Made by a program: the position numbers and the translations under genes. Of a stretch of DNA of 64,000 nt, positions 1-8,889 are shown one piece after another. Source of the stretch: JAJPJE01 sp963724985. GTDB taxonomy: Bacteria > Acidobacteriota > Terriglobia > Terriglobales > Acidobacteriaceae. Below the pieces are notes generated by a model, which worked only from the letters and a program-made list of their open reading frames with translations, had not been told where the DNA came from and did no database searches. The stretch is taken from positions 62,001-126,000 of the forward strand of contig CAVRWV010000022.1 of assembly GCA_963724985.1 (NCBI GenBank). The letters are read 5' to 3'. Each line of letters begins with the position of its first letter. Positions within the stretch are counted from its first letter, which is position 1.

Positions 1-188
1 AATGGGACGGAAAACCGCTTCGCTCATTATTGGCCCACAAGCACTTCTTGGCCGCAGAGTTTTTCAAAGCAGCTTGAGAAAGTCAATCACTAATCGTTGC
101 TATCGGCACAATAGTGACGCCAACGGAGATCATTGCCATTCGAAATCGCGCGGTTGATGGCGTGAACTGCTTAACATTCTTGGAGTTT

Positions 189-1178
189 CTAATACACCTT
201 GCCGCCTTTCAATGTGGTCGTGATTCGTCCGTCTACCACGTCCAGCATGTACGATTGCCCACCTGTTCCAGTCCAGCCCTCCAAATCAAAAGTCGCTCCT
301 TGCGGCGCTTTATAGACCTGAATACTTCGAAATGTCAGGGGCTTTCCCGGCGCACATACCTCAGGCGGCTTCTCCGGGCGATAGAAGTATGCTCCCTTGC
401 CACTTCCCACAATGCGCACTTTTCCATCGCGCTCCATTAGACCCGCCGACCTTTCATCCATCGCGATTCCGCGCACTTCTTTACCAGTTCCGTCCGCTAG
501 AATCCGCGCCATAAATCCCAGGAACCGTCCTTGCCGGTCTCTTTTTACGTAGTGCGTGTCGGTGATCGTGTTCTCCATGTGCGGCACTTTCAGAAAGTCG
601 GTCGCGAGCGTCACGCGATTGTTGAAAGGATCTTGTAGCGTCTCTTTGGAGTAAGCCGAATCATTCATCGCAGTAAATGAAAACTGCCCAAGAATCGCCA
701 GCCCGGCACTGGTCCCGCCAACTGGCACGTTGCGGCGAATAAGTTCGTTGATAGCGTCCTCAACCGGAGTCCCCTTCCAATACTTCACATAGTTGGATTG
801 ATCACCACCGGATATGAACAGCGCTTCTGCTTTCTGCAAGGTCTCGGCCACTTTTGGATCCATGGCCGCCTCCCGCGTCGGTATGACGAGAGTGGCCACT
901 GAATTCTGCTTGCAAAGCTTCGCGATGTACGGGTTGTAATCGTCGTCACCAGTCGCGCGAATCACCAGAAAATCACCGCCTCCGGATTTTTGGCACATCC
1001 AACTGAAAGCGTCGTCGAGATCCTTCCCGCCTCCCATCAGTGCAATCCCAAATTGTGTTTTCGTAACCACGTCTTGCGGATTGCCCGCGCGGAAGTACTG
1101 ATACTTTGTTTCTTGCGACAGACAACATGTCACCATCATTAAGGAAATCGCGATAAATCGAACTGATCTCGTTACCAT
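189..1178 (-). CDS. Secreted cyanophycinase-like serine peptidase (family S51)
   Basis: A 329-residue protein of the peptidase S51/cyanophycinase family, whose members use a nucleophilic serine to cut beta-Asp-Arg or N-terminal Asp peptides. The nucleophile elbow GGTSAGL is visible with Ser about residue 157, and an upstream FISGGDQSNY segment matches the family's substrate loop. I chose the ATG at 1178 because it opens a clear signal peptide (hydrophobic ISLMMVTCCLSQ) and has a G-rich ribosome site. The reading frame stays open further upstream, but that extension has no leader. It is divergent from the M28 peptidase gene at 1287, and both are probably exported. Cyanophycin itself is not implied; acidobacterial S51 proteins may act on other peptides. 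Confidence 0.85.
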   Translation of the reverse strand: MVTRSVRFIAISLMMVTCCLSQETKYQYFRAGNPQDVVTKTQFGIALMGGGKDLDDAFSWMCQKSGGGDFLVIRATGDDDYNPYIAKLCKQNSVATLVIPTREAAMDPKVAETLQKAEALFISGGDQSNYVKYWKGTPVEDAINELIRRNVPVGGTSAGLAILGQFSFTAMNDSAYSKETLQDPFNNRVTLATDFLKVPHMENTITDTHYVKRDRQGRFLGFMARILADGTGKEVRGIAMDERSAGLMERDGKVRIVGSGKGAYFYRPEKPPEVCAPGKPLTFRSIQVYKAPQGATFDLEGWTGTGGQSYMLDVVDGRITTTLKGGKVY

Positions 1179-1286
1179 ATTCCCCCCCGGCGGAAGCTCC
1201 GTAGTATCGCACACCGTGCAGTTCAAACTGCTCGACGTATAATTCAGTACCACTCGTGCTTAATTTTTAAACTCCCGGAGACCTCG

Positions 1287-3584
1287 TTGCGCGCTGGAAT
1301 CTTTCTTTCCTTCACCCTCTTGTTTCATGTCTTCGCACTTGCACAGAATGTTGATCTGACGAAAGCGGCCCATACAAATCCCGCGCTAACCGGGTATGCG
1401 CCCGCATCTGCGGCAAGCGAACGTCAGTGGGAGATGAAATTTCTCGAGCTTCCTTCGCCGGATATCATTCGGCGAAACATGCAACGGCTGAGCGCTCGCC
1501 CTCATGCGGTCGGGCAACCGTACGACAAAGACAATGCTGAGTGGATGCTCTCGCTGTTCAAACAATGGGGATTCGACGCGCATATCGAAACCTTCGATGT
1601 TCTTTTCCCCACGCCGAGAGAACGCGTTGTCGAACTGGTTGCCCCGACGAAATTCGTTGCCGCATTACGGGAGCCTCCCGTTGCTCAAGATCCGACGTCT
1701 AGCCAGGCTGCCGAACAACTTCCCACATATAACGCTTATTCTGCCGACGGCGATGTCACCGCGCCTCTTGTCTACGTGAACTACGGCATGCGCGAAGACT
1801 ACGACGAGCTTGAGCGCATGGGAATCTCCGTGAAGGGGGCGATCGTAATCGCCCGGTATGGAGGCGCGTGGCGCGGCATCAAGCCGAAAGTCGCAGCCGA
1901 GCATGGAGCAATCGGGTGCCTCATTTACTCCGATCCTGCTGGCGACGGCTACACTGCCGGCGATGTTTTCCCGAAGGGCGCGTTCCGTCCGAAAGACGGC
2001 GTCCAGCGAGGCAGCGTAATGGACACTGACTATCCGGGCGACCCGCTCACTCCTGGTGTCGCGTCGACAAAAGATGCGAAGCGGTTGGCGCTCTCCGATG
2101 CCAAGACGATCACCAAAATTCCTGTAATTCCTCTCTCCTACGCCGATGCTCAGCCGCTCCTCGCCGCAATCGGCGGCCGCGTTGCCGACGAGAAATGGAC
2201 CGGCACTTTGCCTATTACCTATCACATTGGCCCCGGTCCGGCTCGCGTCCACTTGAAGATGACCTCCAATTGGGACACAAAGACCATCTATGACGTGGTC
2301 GCTCGCATCCCCGGTTCCACGTATCCCGATCAGTGGGTAATGCGCGGCAACCATCATGACGCGTGGGTGAATGGCGCCGACGATCCACTATCGGGCATGT
2401 CGTCGGAACTGGAGGAGGCTCGCGCCCTCGGAGAACTTCTGAAACAAGGATGGCGTCCAAAGCGCACCATCGTTTACATCGCGTGGGACGGTGAAGAACC
2501 TGGACTGCTGGGCTCAACCGAGTTTGTCGAAGCACACCTTGACGATCTTCGTCAGCACGCCGTGATGTACGTCAATTCGGACAATTCCGGACGTGGATAC
2601 CTCCATGTTTCTGGCGAACACACGCTTGAGCATTTCATTAACGACGTCAGCAAGGACATCAACGATCCGGAGAAGAACATCACTGTGTGGGAACGCGCGC
2701 GATTGCACCACCTCGCCGGCGCAACTGATAAAGACAACCGCGCTGAGCTCCGCAATCGGCCCGATGTTCGCATTACACCGCTTGGAGATGGCTCCGACTA
2801 CGCTCCATTCCTAGACCATGCTGGCGTACCCGCTCTCGATCTTCGTTTTGCGGGTGAGGATGAAGGCGGTGTTTATCACTCCATCTATGACGATTTCTAC
2901 TGGTACACCCATTTCTCCGACAAGACTTTTGTCTATGGACGCGCCCTCGCGCAGGTTGCTGGAACTGCCATCATGCGAATGGCGGATGCAGAAATGATTC
3001 CTGTCAGCTTCGGTGATATGGCCGACACGATCGCGCGTTACGACAAGGAACTGCACGAAATGGTCGACAAGGACCAGTCCAAGGCCAAGGAAACTGATGC
3101 TGAAATCGACGAGGGCGTCTTTGAAGCGACCTCCGATCCTGAAAATCCTCTTTCCGCGCCAAAACGTGAAGACGTTCCTCCGTTCTTGAACTTTGCGCCA
3201 CTTGACAATGGCTCGGCAGCATTCACCGCCGCCGCCACACATTTTGAGAAGAGTCTCGCCGCTGCGGAAAAGAACAATGGGACCGCGTTTGCAAATGCTT
3301 CCGTGGATGCGCTCAACCACCAATTGATTCAGTGTTGGCAAGCTTTCCTTGATGAAAGTGGACTGCCCGAGCGGCCCTGGTTTAAGAACATGATCTATGC
3401 ACCCGGCGCGTACACGGGCTATGGTGTCAAAACCCTGCCGGCGATTCGCGAATCGATCGAGGAAAAGAAGTGGAGTCAGGCCGAAGCGAGCATCGCGCGG
3501 GTCGGACGTGTTCTTCAAAAATCAGCCGAACAGGTCGAGATAGCTGCGCAGCAACTCGATGCAATCTCGAGCAGTACGAAATAG
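1287..3584 (+). CDS. Secreted M28 metallopeptidase, glutamate carboxypeptidase II-like
   Basis: A 765-residue exported peptidase with the layout of glutamate carboxypeptidase II/transferrin receptor proteins: signal peptide (first about 20 residues), PA-type insert (about 155-270), M28 catalytic domain and a C-terminal dimerisation domain. Zinc ligands can be read as His and Asp in NHHDAW, the Glu pair in DGEEPGLLGS, Asp in YVNSDNSG and His in VYHSIYDDF. The start is a TTG at 1287, six bases after a CGGAG site. Likely role: removal of C-terminal residues from peptides in the periplasm or outside the cell. It is divergent from the S51 peptidase, with about 108 bases between them that must hold both promoters. 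Confidence 0.92.
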   Translation: MRAGIFLSFTLLFHVFALAQNVDLTKAAHTNPALTGYAPASAASERQWEMKFLELPSPDIIRRNMQRLSARPHAVGQPYDKDNAEWMLSLFKQWGFDAHIETFDVLFPTPRERVVELVAPTKFVAALREPPVAQDPTSSQAAEQLPTYNAYSADGDVTAPLVYVNYGMREDYDELERMGISVKGAIVIARYGGAWRGIKPKVAAEHGAIGCLIYSDPAGDGYTAGDVFPKGAFRPKDGVQRGSVMDTDYPGDPLTPGVASTKDAKRLALSDAKTITKIPVIPLSYADAQPLLAAIGGRVADEKWTGTLPITYHIGPGPARVHLKMTSNWDTKTIYDVVARIPGSTYPDQWVMRGNHHDAWVNGADDPLSGMSSELEEARALGELLKQGWRPKRTIVYIAWDGEEPGLLGSTEFVEAHLDDLRQHAVMYVNSDNSGRGYLHVSGEHTLEHFINDVSKDINDPEKNITVWERARLHHLAGATDKDNRAELRNRPDVRITPLGDGSDYAPFLDHAGVPALDLRFAGEDEGGVYHSIYDDFYWYTHFSDKTFVYGRALAQVAGTAIMRMADAEMIPVSFGDMADTIARYDKELHEMVDKDQSKAKETDAEIDEGVFEATSDPENPLSAPKREDVPPFLNFAPLDNGSAAFTAAATHFEKSLAAAEKNNGTAFANASVDALNHQLIQCWQAFLDESGLPERPWFKNMIYAPGAYTGYGVKTLPAIRESIEEKKWSQAEASIARVGRVLQKSAEQVEIAAQQLDAISSSTK

Positions 3585-3787
3585 CTGCGCCTAAGCTTGG
3601 TCGAACTGTGCGATGTCGGCATCTCATGCCGATGCGCGTCACTCCGGTTCCGGCGAACCAGCCAACGACCTGATCAGTCTACCGACGCTGCGGTCGACGC
3701 CAAAATGATTCAGCGACAGCGGATGTATCGAGCAATGCAAGTCCGCAGGTTGCCGCGATCGTCGGGTTCTTGATGATAGCCAATCGC

Positions 3788-3793
3788 TATAAT
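3788..3793 (+). promoter_or_regulatory. Possible -10 box of the methionine synthase operon
   Basis: A perfect TATAAT lies about 75 bases before the metH start codon, with a weak TTCTTG at a short 15-base spacing upstream. No cobalamin or SAM riboswitch fold was recognised in the 283-base leader, so regulation of this operon remains open. Confidence 0.3.
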
Positions 3794-3867
3794 AAATGAG
3801 GCATTCTTCTTAGGAATGTGGTCACGTTGAGGTCGAATCGAAAGCTGGCTGAAATCATCAAAACTTC

Positions 3868-5001
3868 ATGAACAAAGCCCAACGACATCCTCTGGAAAAG
3901 ATCCTCGAAAGCCGCATCGCCATCATCGATGGAGCGATGGGCACGACGATTCGTACGTATGGGATGACAGAGGCGGACATTCGAGGGGAGCGTTTCAAAG
4001 GCGCGACGAAAAGTCTTCTAAACAATGGCGACCTGTTTTCGTTGACTAAGCCGGAAATGATTGGCGACATCCATCGCCGATTTTTGGAAGCAGGGGCGGA
4101 CATCATTGAGACGAACACTTTCGGCGCCACCAGCATCGCCCAGAGCGAATTTTTTGTGGACGATCCACGGGAGAGAGGCGGCCGCAAGGATCCCGATTTC
4201 TACCAGAAGATCATCGACGATCCATTCCTCGGCAGTCTGGCTTGGGACATCAATGAGCAATCGGCGCGGCAGTGCCGGGAATGGGCCGATCGTGTCGGAA
4301 CCACAAGCTCGCGTCAGCGCTTCGTGGCAGGAGCCATTGGGCCGCTAACTGTTTCTCTCTCGAACTCGCCTGATGCCGACGACCCAGGATTTCGGGTCGT
4401 CACCTTCGACCAGGTCAAAACCGCTTACGCGCAGCAGGTGCGCGCTTTAATTGCCGGCGGCGTAGACGTGTTGCTGGTCGAAACGATCTTCGACTCGCTC
4501 AACGCGAAGGCCGCACTCGTCGCTATACGAGACGTTTTTGATGAGTTGGGCACGGAACGGCCAGTCATGATCTCAGCGGCTGTGGGGCGCGGAGGCGAGA
4601 CGATGATCTCGGCGCAAACGACCGAGGCATTCTGGAACGCGGTGCGGCACGTGAAACCGCTGTCGGTTGGCCTCAACTGTTCTCTTGGTCCCGATCTCAT
4701 GTATCCGTTTCTGGAGGAACTCTCGGAAAAGGCGGACGTGGCAATCTCGTGCTATCCCAATGCGGGCTTGCCGAATCCTCTTTCAGAAACGGGTTTCGAT
4801 CTTGGGCCGCAAGACATGGCCCGCTACTTGGGTGATTTTGCGCGAGGAGGGTTGATCAACATCGCTGGTGGCTGCTGTGGAAATACTCCCGAGCACATAG
4901 CAGCGATCGCGACAGCGCTCAAAGGCCAGCCTCCTCGAAGGTTCGAGACGCCCTTCGAAGAATCGTTCGCTCGCCAGAGCGCGATTGGGAGTCGAACGTG
5001 A
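3868..5001 (+). CDS. metH: Methionine synthase, homocysteine-binding part (split MetH)
   Basis: A 377-residue homocysteine S-methyltransferase domain corresponding to the N-terminal module of cobalamin-dependent methionine synthase. The zinc-binding cysteines appear in GLNCSLG (about 270) and GGCCGN (about 339-340), and the barrel start IDGAMGTTIRTYG is typical. In E. coli this module is fused to the rest of MetH. Here it is a separate gene whose TGA stop overlaps the GTG start of the next gene by four bases (GTGA), so the two halves are probably translated together and assemble into one enzyme making methionine from homocysteine and methyl-tetrahydrofolate. Confidence 0.93.
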   Translation: MNKAQRHPLEKILESRIAIIDGAMGTTIRTYGMTEADIRGERFKGATKSLLNNGDLFSLTKPEMIGDIHRRFLEAGADIIETNTFGATSIAQSEFFVDDPRERGGRKDPDFYQKIIDDPFLGSLAWDINEQSARQCREWADRVGTTSSRQRFVAGAIGPLTVSLSNSPDADDPGFRVVTFDQVKTAYAQQVRALIAGGVDVLLVETIFDSLNAKAALVAIRDVFDELGTERPVMISAAVGRGGETMISAQTTEAFWNAVRHVKPLSVGLNCSLGPDLMYPFLEELSEKADVAISCYPNAGLPNPLSETGFDLGPQDMARYLGDFARGGLINIAGGCCGNTPEHIAAIATALKGQPPRRFETPFEESFARQSAIGSRT

Positions 5002-7727
5002 GCGCGTCCGACAGCGCCAGCCTCGAACACACCAAGGCGAGGCCCCTCCGTCTTTCCGGATCGCAACCTTTCACGCAACAATCTGGCGTCTACATCATGA
5101 TTGGCGAACGAACCAATGTTGCCGGTTCGCCGAAGTTTGCCAAGCTGATTAAGGCCGGCAAATATGAAGAAGCAGTAAGCATTGCCCGGCAACAGGTTGA
5201 GAATGGAGCCAATGTGCTCGACGTCTGTATGGACGAGGGCATGATTGACGGCGTCACCGCAATGACGCGCTTCCTGCAGGTGTTGGGGAGTGAGCCGGAA
5301 GTTGCGAAGGTGCCCATCATGGTGGACTCCTCGAAATGGGAGGTCATCGAAGCAGGCCTGAAGTGCCTGCAGGGTAAGGGCATCGTCAATTCGATTTCAC
5401 TGAAAGAAGGAGAGGAACGGTTTCGCAAGAACGCAGCTGCCATTTTGAAGTACGGAGCTGCGGTGGTCGTGATGGCCTTTGACGAACAGGGTCAGGCCGC
5501 AACTTATGAGGACAAAATCCGTGTCTGCGAACGTGCCTACCGAATACTAGTCGATCAACTCGGATTTCCACCCGAGGACATCATCTTCGACCCCAATATC
5601 CTCACCGTTGCTACGGGCATGGAGGAGCACAACAATTACGCGGTCGACTACATCAACGCCACCCGATGGATCAAGGCCAACCTGCCGTTCGCGAAAGTCA
5701 GCGGCGGCGTCTCCAACATCTCTTTTAGCTTTCGCGGCAATAATGTAGTTCGTGAAGCGATTCATTCGGCGTTTCTTTATCACGCGATCGCCGCCGGCAT
5801 GGATATGGGCATTGTGAATGCCGGCATGCTCGAGGTTTACGAGGAGATCGACCCCGAGTTAAAGGAACTGGTCGAAGATGTGCTGCTGAACCGCCGCCCA
5901 GACGCTACAGAGCGTCTCGTGGAGTATGGCGAAACACTAAAGGGCGCTGGCAAGGCCGCAACCGAAAAGAAAGCAGAAGAATGGCGTAACGGTACAGTGG
6001 AGGAGCGCCTTACCCATGCGCTCGTTAAGGGAATCGACACTTATATCGAGGTCGATGCCGAGGAAGCCCGCGTCAAACTGGGTCGCCCGCTTTCAGTCAT
6101 CGAAGGACCATTGATGGCCGGCATGAGCGTGGTGGGTGATCTTTTTGGAGCGGGCAAGATGTTCTTGCCCCAGGTGGTTAAGTCAGCGCGAGTGATGAAG
6201 AAGGCTGTGGCGCATCTCACTCCGTACATGGAGGCCGAGAAGGAAGCCAGGGCTGCGGCCGGCGAAGTCGTTAGAGCGCAAGGAAAAATCGTACTCGCAA
6301 CAGTTAAAGGCGACGTTCATGATATTGGCAAGAATATCGTTGGAGTCGTGCTCGCCTGCAATAACTACGAAGTGATCGACATGGGTGTGATGGTTCCATG
6401 CGAAAAGATTCTCGAACGCGCCAAGGCAGAAAGCGCGGATATGATCGGCCTGAGCGGGCTGATCACCCCATCTCTCGACGAGATGGTACACGTCGCCCGC
6501 GAGATGGAGCGTCAGAGCTTCAAATTGCCGCTTCTGATTGGCGGAGCAACCACAAGCCGGACGCACACTGCCGTCAAAATCGCACCGCACTACAGTGAGC
6601 CTGTAGTCCATATCGTCGATGCCAGCAGGGCGGTGCCCGTCACTACCAGCCTCTTGAGCGACGACGGTAAGTCAGCCTTTGTGACCCAACACCGAGCTGA
6701 ATACGAAGCACTTCGCAAGGCCCACGCTGCACCGCGGCAAACGGTCGTCTCTCTTGAGATCGCCCGCTCGAGGCGAACACCTATTGCATGGCGTGCTGAA
6801 GATGTGCCCCGGCCGAGTTTTATCGGCGTACGCGTGCTTGACAACTTTCCGCTGGAAACGCTGCGCGAGTTCATTGACTGGACACCTTTCTTCCACACCT
6901 GGGGGTTGAAAGGGGTTTATCCCCGCATTCTTGAGCACGAGGAACAGGGTGCGCAAGCGCGCCAGATATTCAGCGAAGCCAATGCCCTTCTCGATGCCAT
7001 CATTGAACAGAAACTCATTACGGCGAGTGGCGTATATGGCTTGTTTCCCGCTAACGCGGTGGGCGACGACGTCGAGCTCTACACGGACCATACGCGCAAA
7101 ACAGTGCTTCAGCGATTCCATTTCCTGCGCCAGCAATCAAACAAAGAAGGCAGCGAGCCGTGCCGGTGCCTCTCCGACTTTATCGCGCCCAGGGAAACAC
7201 GACTGCCTGATCATATCGGTGCATTTGCAGTGACCAGCGGGATCGGATTGAAGGAGCTATGCGAGTCATACAGGGCCAGGCACGACGACTACAACGCGAT
7301 CATGGCGGAGGCTATCGCGGATCGCCTGGCGGAGGCTTTCGCCGAGTGCCTGCACAAGCGCGTACGCGGCGAATGGGGCTATGGTTGTGCAGAGAATTTG
7401 AGCAACGCGGAAATGATTCAAGAAAAATATCGCGGCATTAGGCCCGCTCCAGGTTACCCGGCATGCCCGGATCATACCGAGAAGGGCCCACTCTGGAATT
7501 TGCTCGATGTCACAGCTAACACCGGGATTCTGATCACCGAGTCGTTTGCGATGTGGCCCGGTTCGAGCGTGAGTGGCCTTTACTTCGCGCATCCCGAATC
7601 GCGTTATTTCAGTCTTGGGAAGATCGATCGTGATCAAGTTGCCGACTACAGCCAGCGCAAAGGAATGAGCGTATCCGAAGTCGAACGATGGCTGGGACAA
7701 AACTTGAACTATGATCCTGTTGCATAA
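4998..7727 (+). CDS. metH: Methionine synthase, folate, B12 and reactivation part (split MetH)
   Basis: A 909-residue protein carrying the remaining MetH modules in order: pterin-binding domain (begins near IMIGERTNVAGSP, residue about 33), cobalamin cap and Rossmann domain with the B12-histidine motif GDVHDIGKNIVG (about 440), and the SAM-binding activation domain (from about 610, FPLETLREFIDWTPFF; later the RPAPGYPACPDH loop). It starts with GTG overlapping the end of the homocysteine module. All catalytic modules are present and uninterrupted. It transfers the methyl group from 5-methyltetrahydrofolate through cobalamin to homocysteine bound by the partner subunit. Confidence 0.95.
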   Translation: MSASDSASLEHTKARPLRLSGSQPFTQQSGVYIMIGERTNVAGSPKFAKLIKAGKYEEAVSIARQQVENGANVLDVCMDEGMIDGVTAMTRFLQVLGSEPEVAKVPIMVDSSKWEVIEAGLKCLQGKGIVNSISLKEGEERFRKNAAAILKYGAAVVVMAFDEQGQAATYEDKIRVCERAYRILVDQLGFPPEDIIFDPNILTVATGMEEHNNYAVDYINATRWIKANLPFAKVSGGVSNISFSFRGNNVVREAIHSAFLYHAIAAGMDMGIVNAGMLEVYEEIDPELKELVEDVLLNRRPDATERLVEYGETLKGAGKAATEKKAEEWRNGTVEERLTHALVKGIDTYIEVDAEEARVKLGRPLSVIEGPLMAGMSVVGDLFGAGKMFLPQVVKSARVMKKAVAHLTPYMEAEKEARAAAGEVVRAQGKIVLATVKGDVHDIGKNIVGVVLACNNYEVIDMGVMVPCEKILERAKAESADMIGLSGLITPSLDEMVHVAREMERQSFKLPLLIGGATTSRTHTAVKIAPHYSEPVVHIVDASRAVPVTTSLLSDDGKSAFVTQHRAEYEALRKAHAAPRQTVVSLEIARSRRTPIAWRAEDVPRPSFIGVRVLDNFPLETLREFIDWTPFFHTWGLKGVYPRILEHEEQGAQARQIFSEANALLDAIIEQKLITASGVYGLFPANAVGDDVELYTDHTRKTVLQRFHFLRQQSNKEGSEPCRCLSDFIAPRETRLPDHIGAFAVTSGIGLKELCESYRARHDDYNAIMAEAIADRLAEAFAECLHKRVRGEWGYGCAENLSNAEMIQEKYRGIRPAPGYPACPDHTEKGPLWNLLDVTANTGILITESFAMWPGSSVSGLYFAHPESRYFSLGKIDRDQVADYSQRKGMSVSEVERWLGQNLNYDPVA

Positions 7728-8122
7728 GCTCCCGCTTTCTTTCGATTGTTCCCTAACCTTCCACTATCATCTGCCGTTGCTGGACAGATTGAACGTGAGG
7801 GATGCGTAAAACCGGGCGTCAAAGTTTGAAGGAAGTTTGAATGAAGTCTTAAGCTCAGAGTCACCGAGCCGTTCTTGGATGTCGGCTCAACCCATTGAAA
7901 CCAAAGGGAGCTTTTTAGTTGCGGGGGACTACTCTGCTCCGAACGCGCCTCGTGTTTTCATAGAGTTACGGATGCTGTTTCGCTGCCGATAGTACATAGT
8001 TAGTTCTTCTTGTGGCGATCTTAATTTACTTTTGGGTAACTACTGAAATTTTCCATACTGCTATCCGTGTATTTGTGTGCTGCGGGCTTAACCGGGATTT
8101 CGGCTCCTTGTTGGAGAAATAG
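7728..8122. other. Intergenic region between metH and the response regulator
   Basis: 395 bases without a supported gene. The right end has a ribosome site (TTGGAGAAATAG before the ATG at 8123). AT-rich stretches near 8015-8060 could hold the promoter of the regulator, but no convincing -35/-10 pair or hairpin terminator was found. Confidence 0.5.
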
Positions 8123-8785
8123 ATGCGGCCCTCGATCCTGATCGCTGACGATCATAGGGTGTTTGCGGAGAGCCTTAGCTCTATGTTGGGCTCAGCTTAT
8201 GAGACGGTTGGTATTGCCGCCAACGGCCGGGAGTTCGTTGACCTGGCATTGCGGCATAAGCCAGCCCTGATTCTGACTGACGTCTCGATGCCCTTGTTAA
8301 ACGGCATTGACGCCGTCCACACTCTCCGGGAAAAGGGCCTGCACAGCAAGTTCGTGGTTCTGACCATGCACGTCGATGTGAGTCTTGCCGTTCTCGTGTT
8401 CCGTGCGGGCGCGTCGGCATTCGTCGTGAAGTCCGCCAGTCTCGATGAAGTGAAAGAAGCTCTCCAGGTCGTACTCCGCGGTGGATGTTACCTGAGTCCC
8501 CAATTTCCCTGTGACCTGGTTACAGTTCTTGCGGAGGCGGCACATCGCCCGATGCATAACGATAATCCCCAGCTGACTCGCCGTCAGCGAGAGGTGCTGC
8601 AACTCGTCGCCGAGGGAAAGACCATGAAGGAGGTGGCATCACACCTAAATATCTCGGCCCGTACGGCGGAGTCTTACAAGTATCATCTAATGAGTGTTCT
8701 GGGGGTCCGCACCACTGCGGAGCTAGTGCAATATGCGATCAAAATCGGTTTGATTACGATTCCGCCATTCAGCAATGTTGCTTAA
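8123..8785 (+). CDS. NarL/FixJ-type response regulator (receiver plus LuxR HTH)
   Basis: A 220-residue two-component regulator. The receiver domain (about 4-120) has the acidic pocket IADDHR, the phosphoacceptor Asp in LILTDVSMP and the Lys in VVKSA. The LuxR-type helix-turn-helix (about 150-210) begins LTRRQREVLQLVAEGKT and contains the recognition helix SARTAESYKYHLM. It sits about 100 bases before the histidine kinase gene on the same strand, so the two are the likely cognate pair. A second regulator at 11023 has a closely similar receiver, which points to duplication of this gene. Confidence 0.93.
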   Translation: MRPSILIADDHRVFAESLSSMLGSAYETVGIAANGREFVDLALRHKPALILTDVSMPLLNGIDAVHTLREKGLHSKFVVLTMHVDVSLAVLVFRAGASAFVVKSASLDEVKEALQVVLRGGCYLSPQFPCDLVTVLAEAAHRPMHNDNPQLTRRQREVLQLVAEGKTMKEVASHLNISARTAESYKYHLMSVLGVRTTAELVQYAIKIGLITIPPFSNVA

Positions 8786-8889
8786 TTGCTCCGGAGTTCA
8801 TCCAAGCGGGATCCTCCCCCTCGCGGAGACAAATGACCCCTGAATCAAGGCTTCCCTCAATATCTTTTGCCACTCTGTAAGAGGAAGAA

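Noticed and set aside
1665..2357. A 230-codon minus-strand frame inside the M28 peptidase
   Set aside because: Shadow of a strongly coding gene; no recognisable domain, no ribosome site.
3585..3867. Possible SAM or cobalamin riboswitch before metH
   Set aside because: No B12 box or SAM core could be matched by eye; only a -10-like box is supportable.
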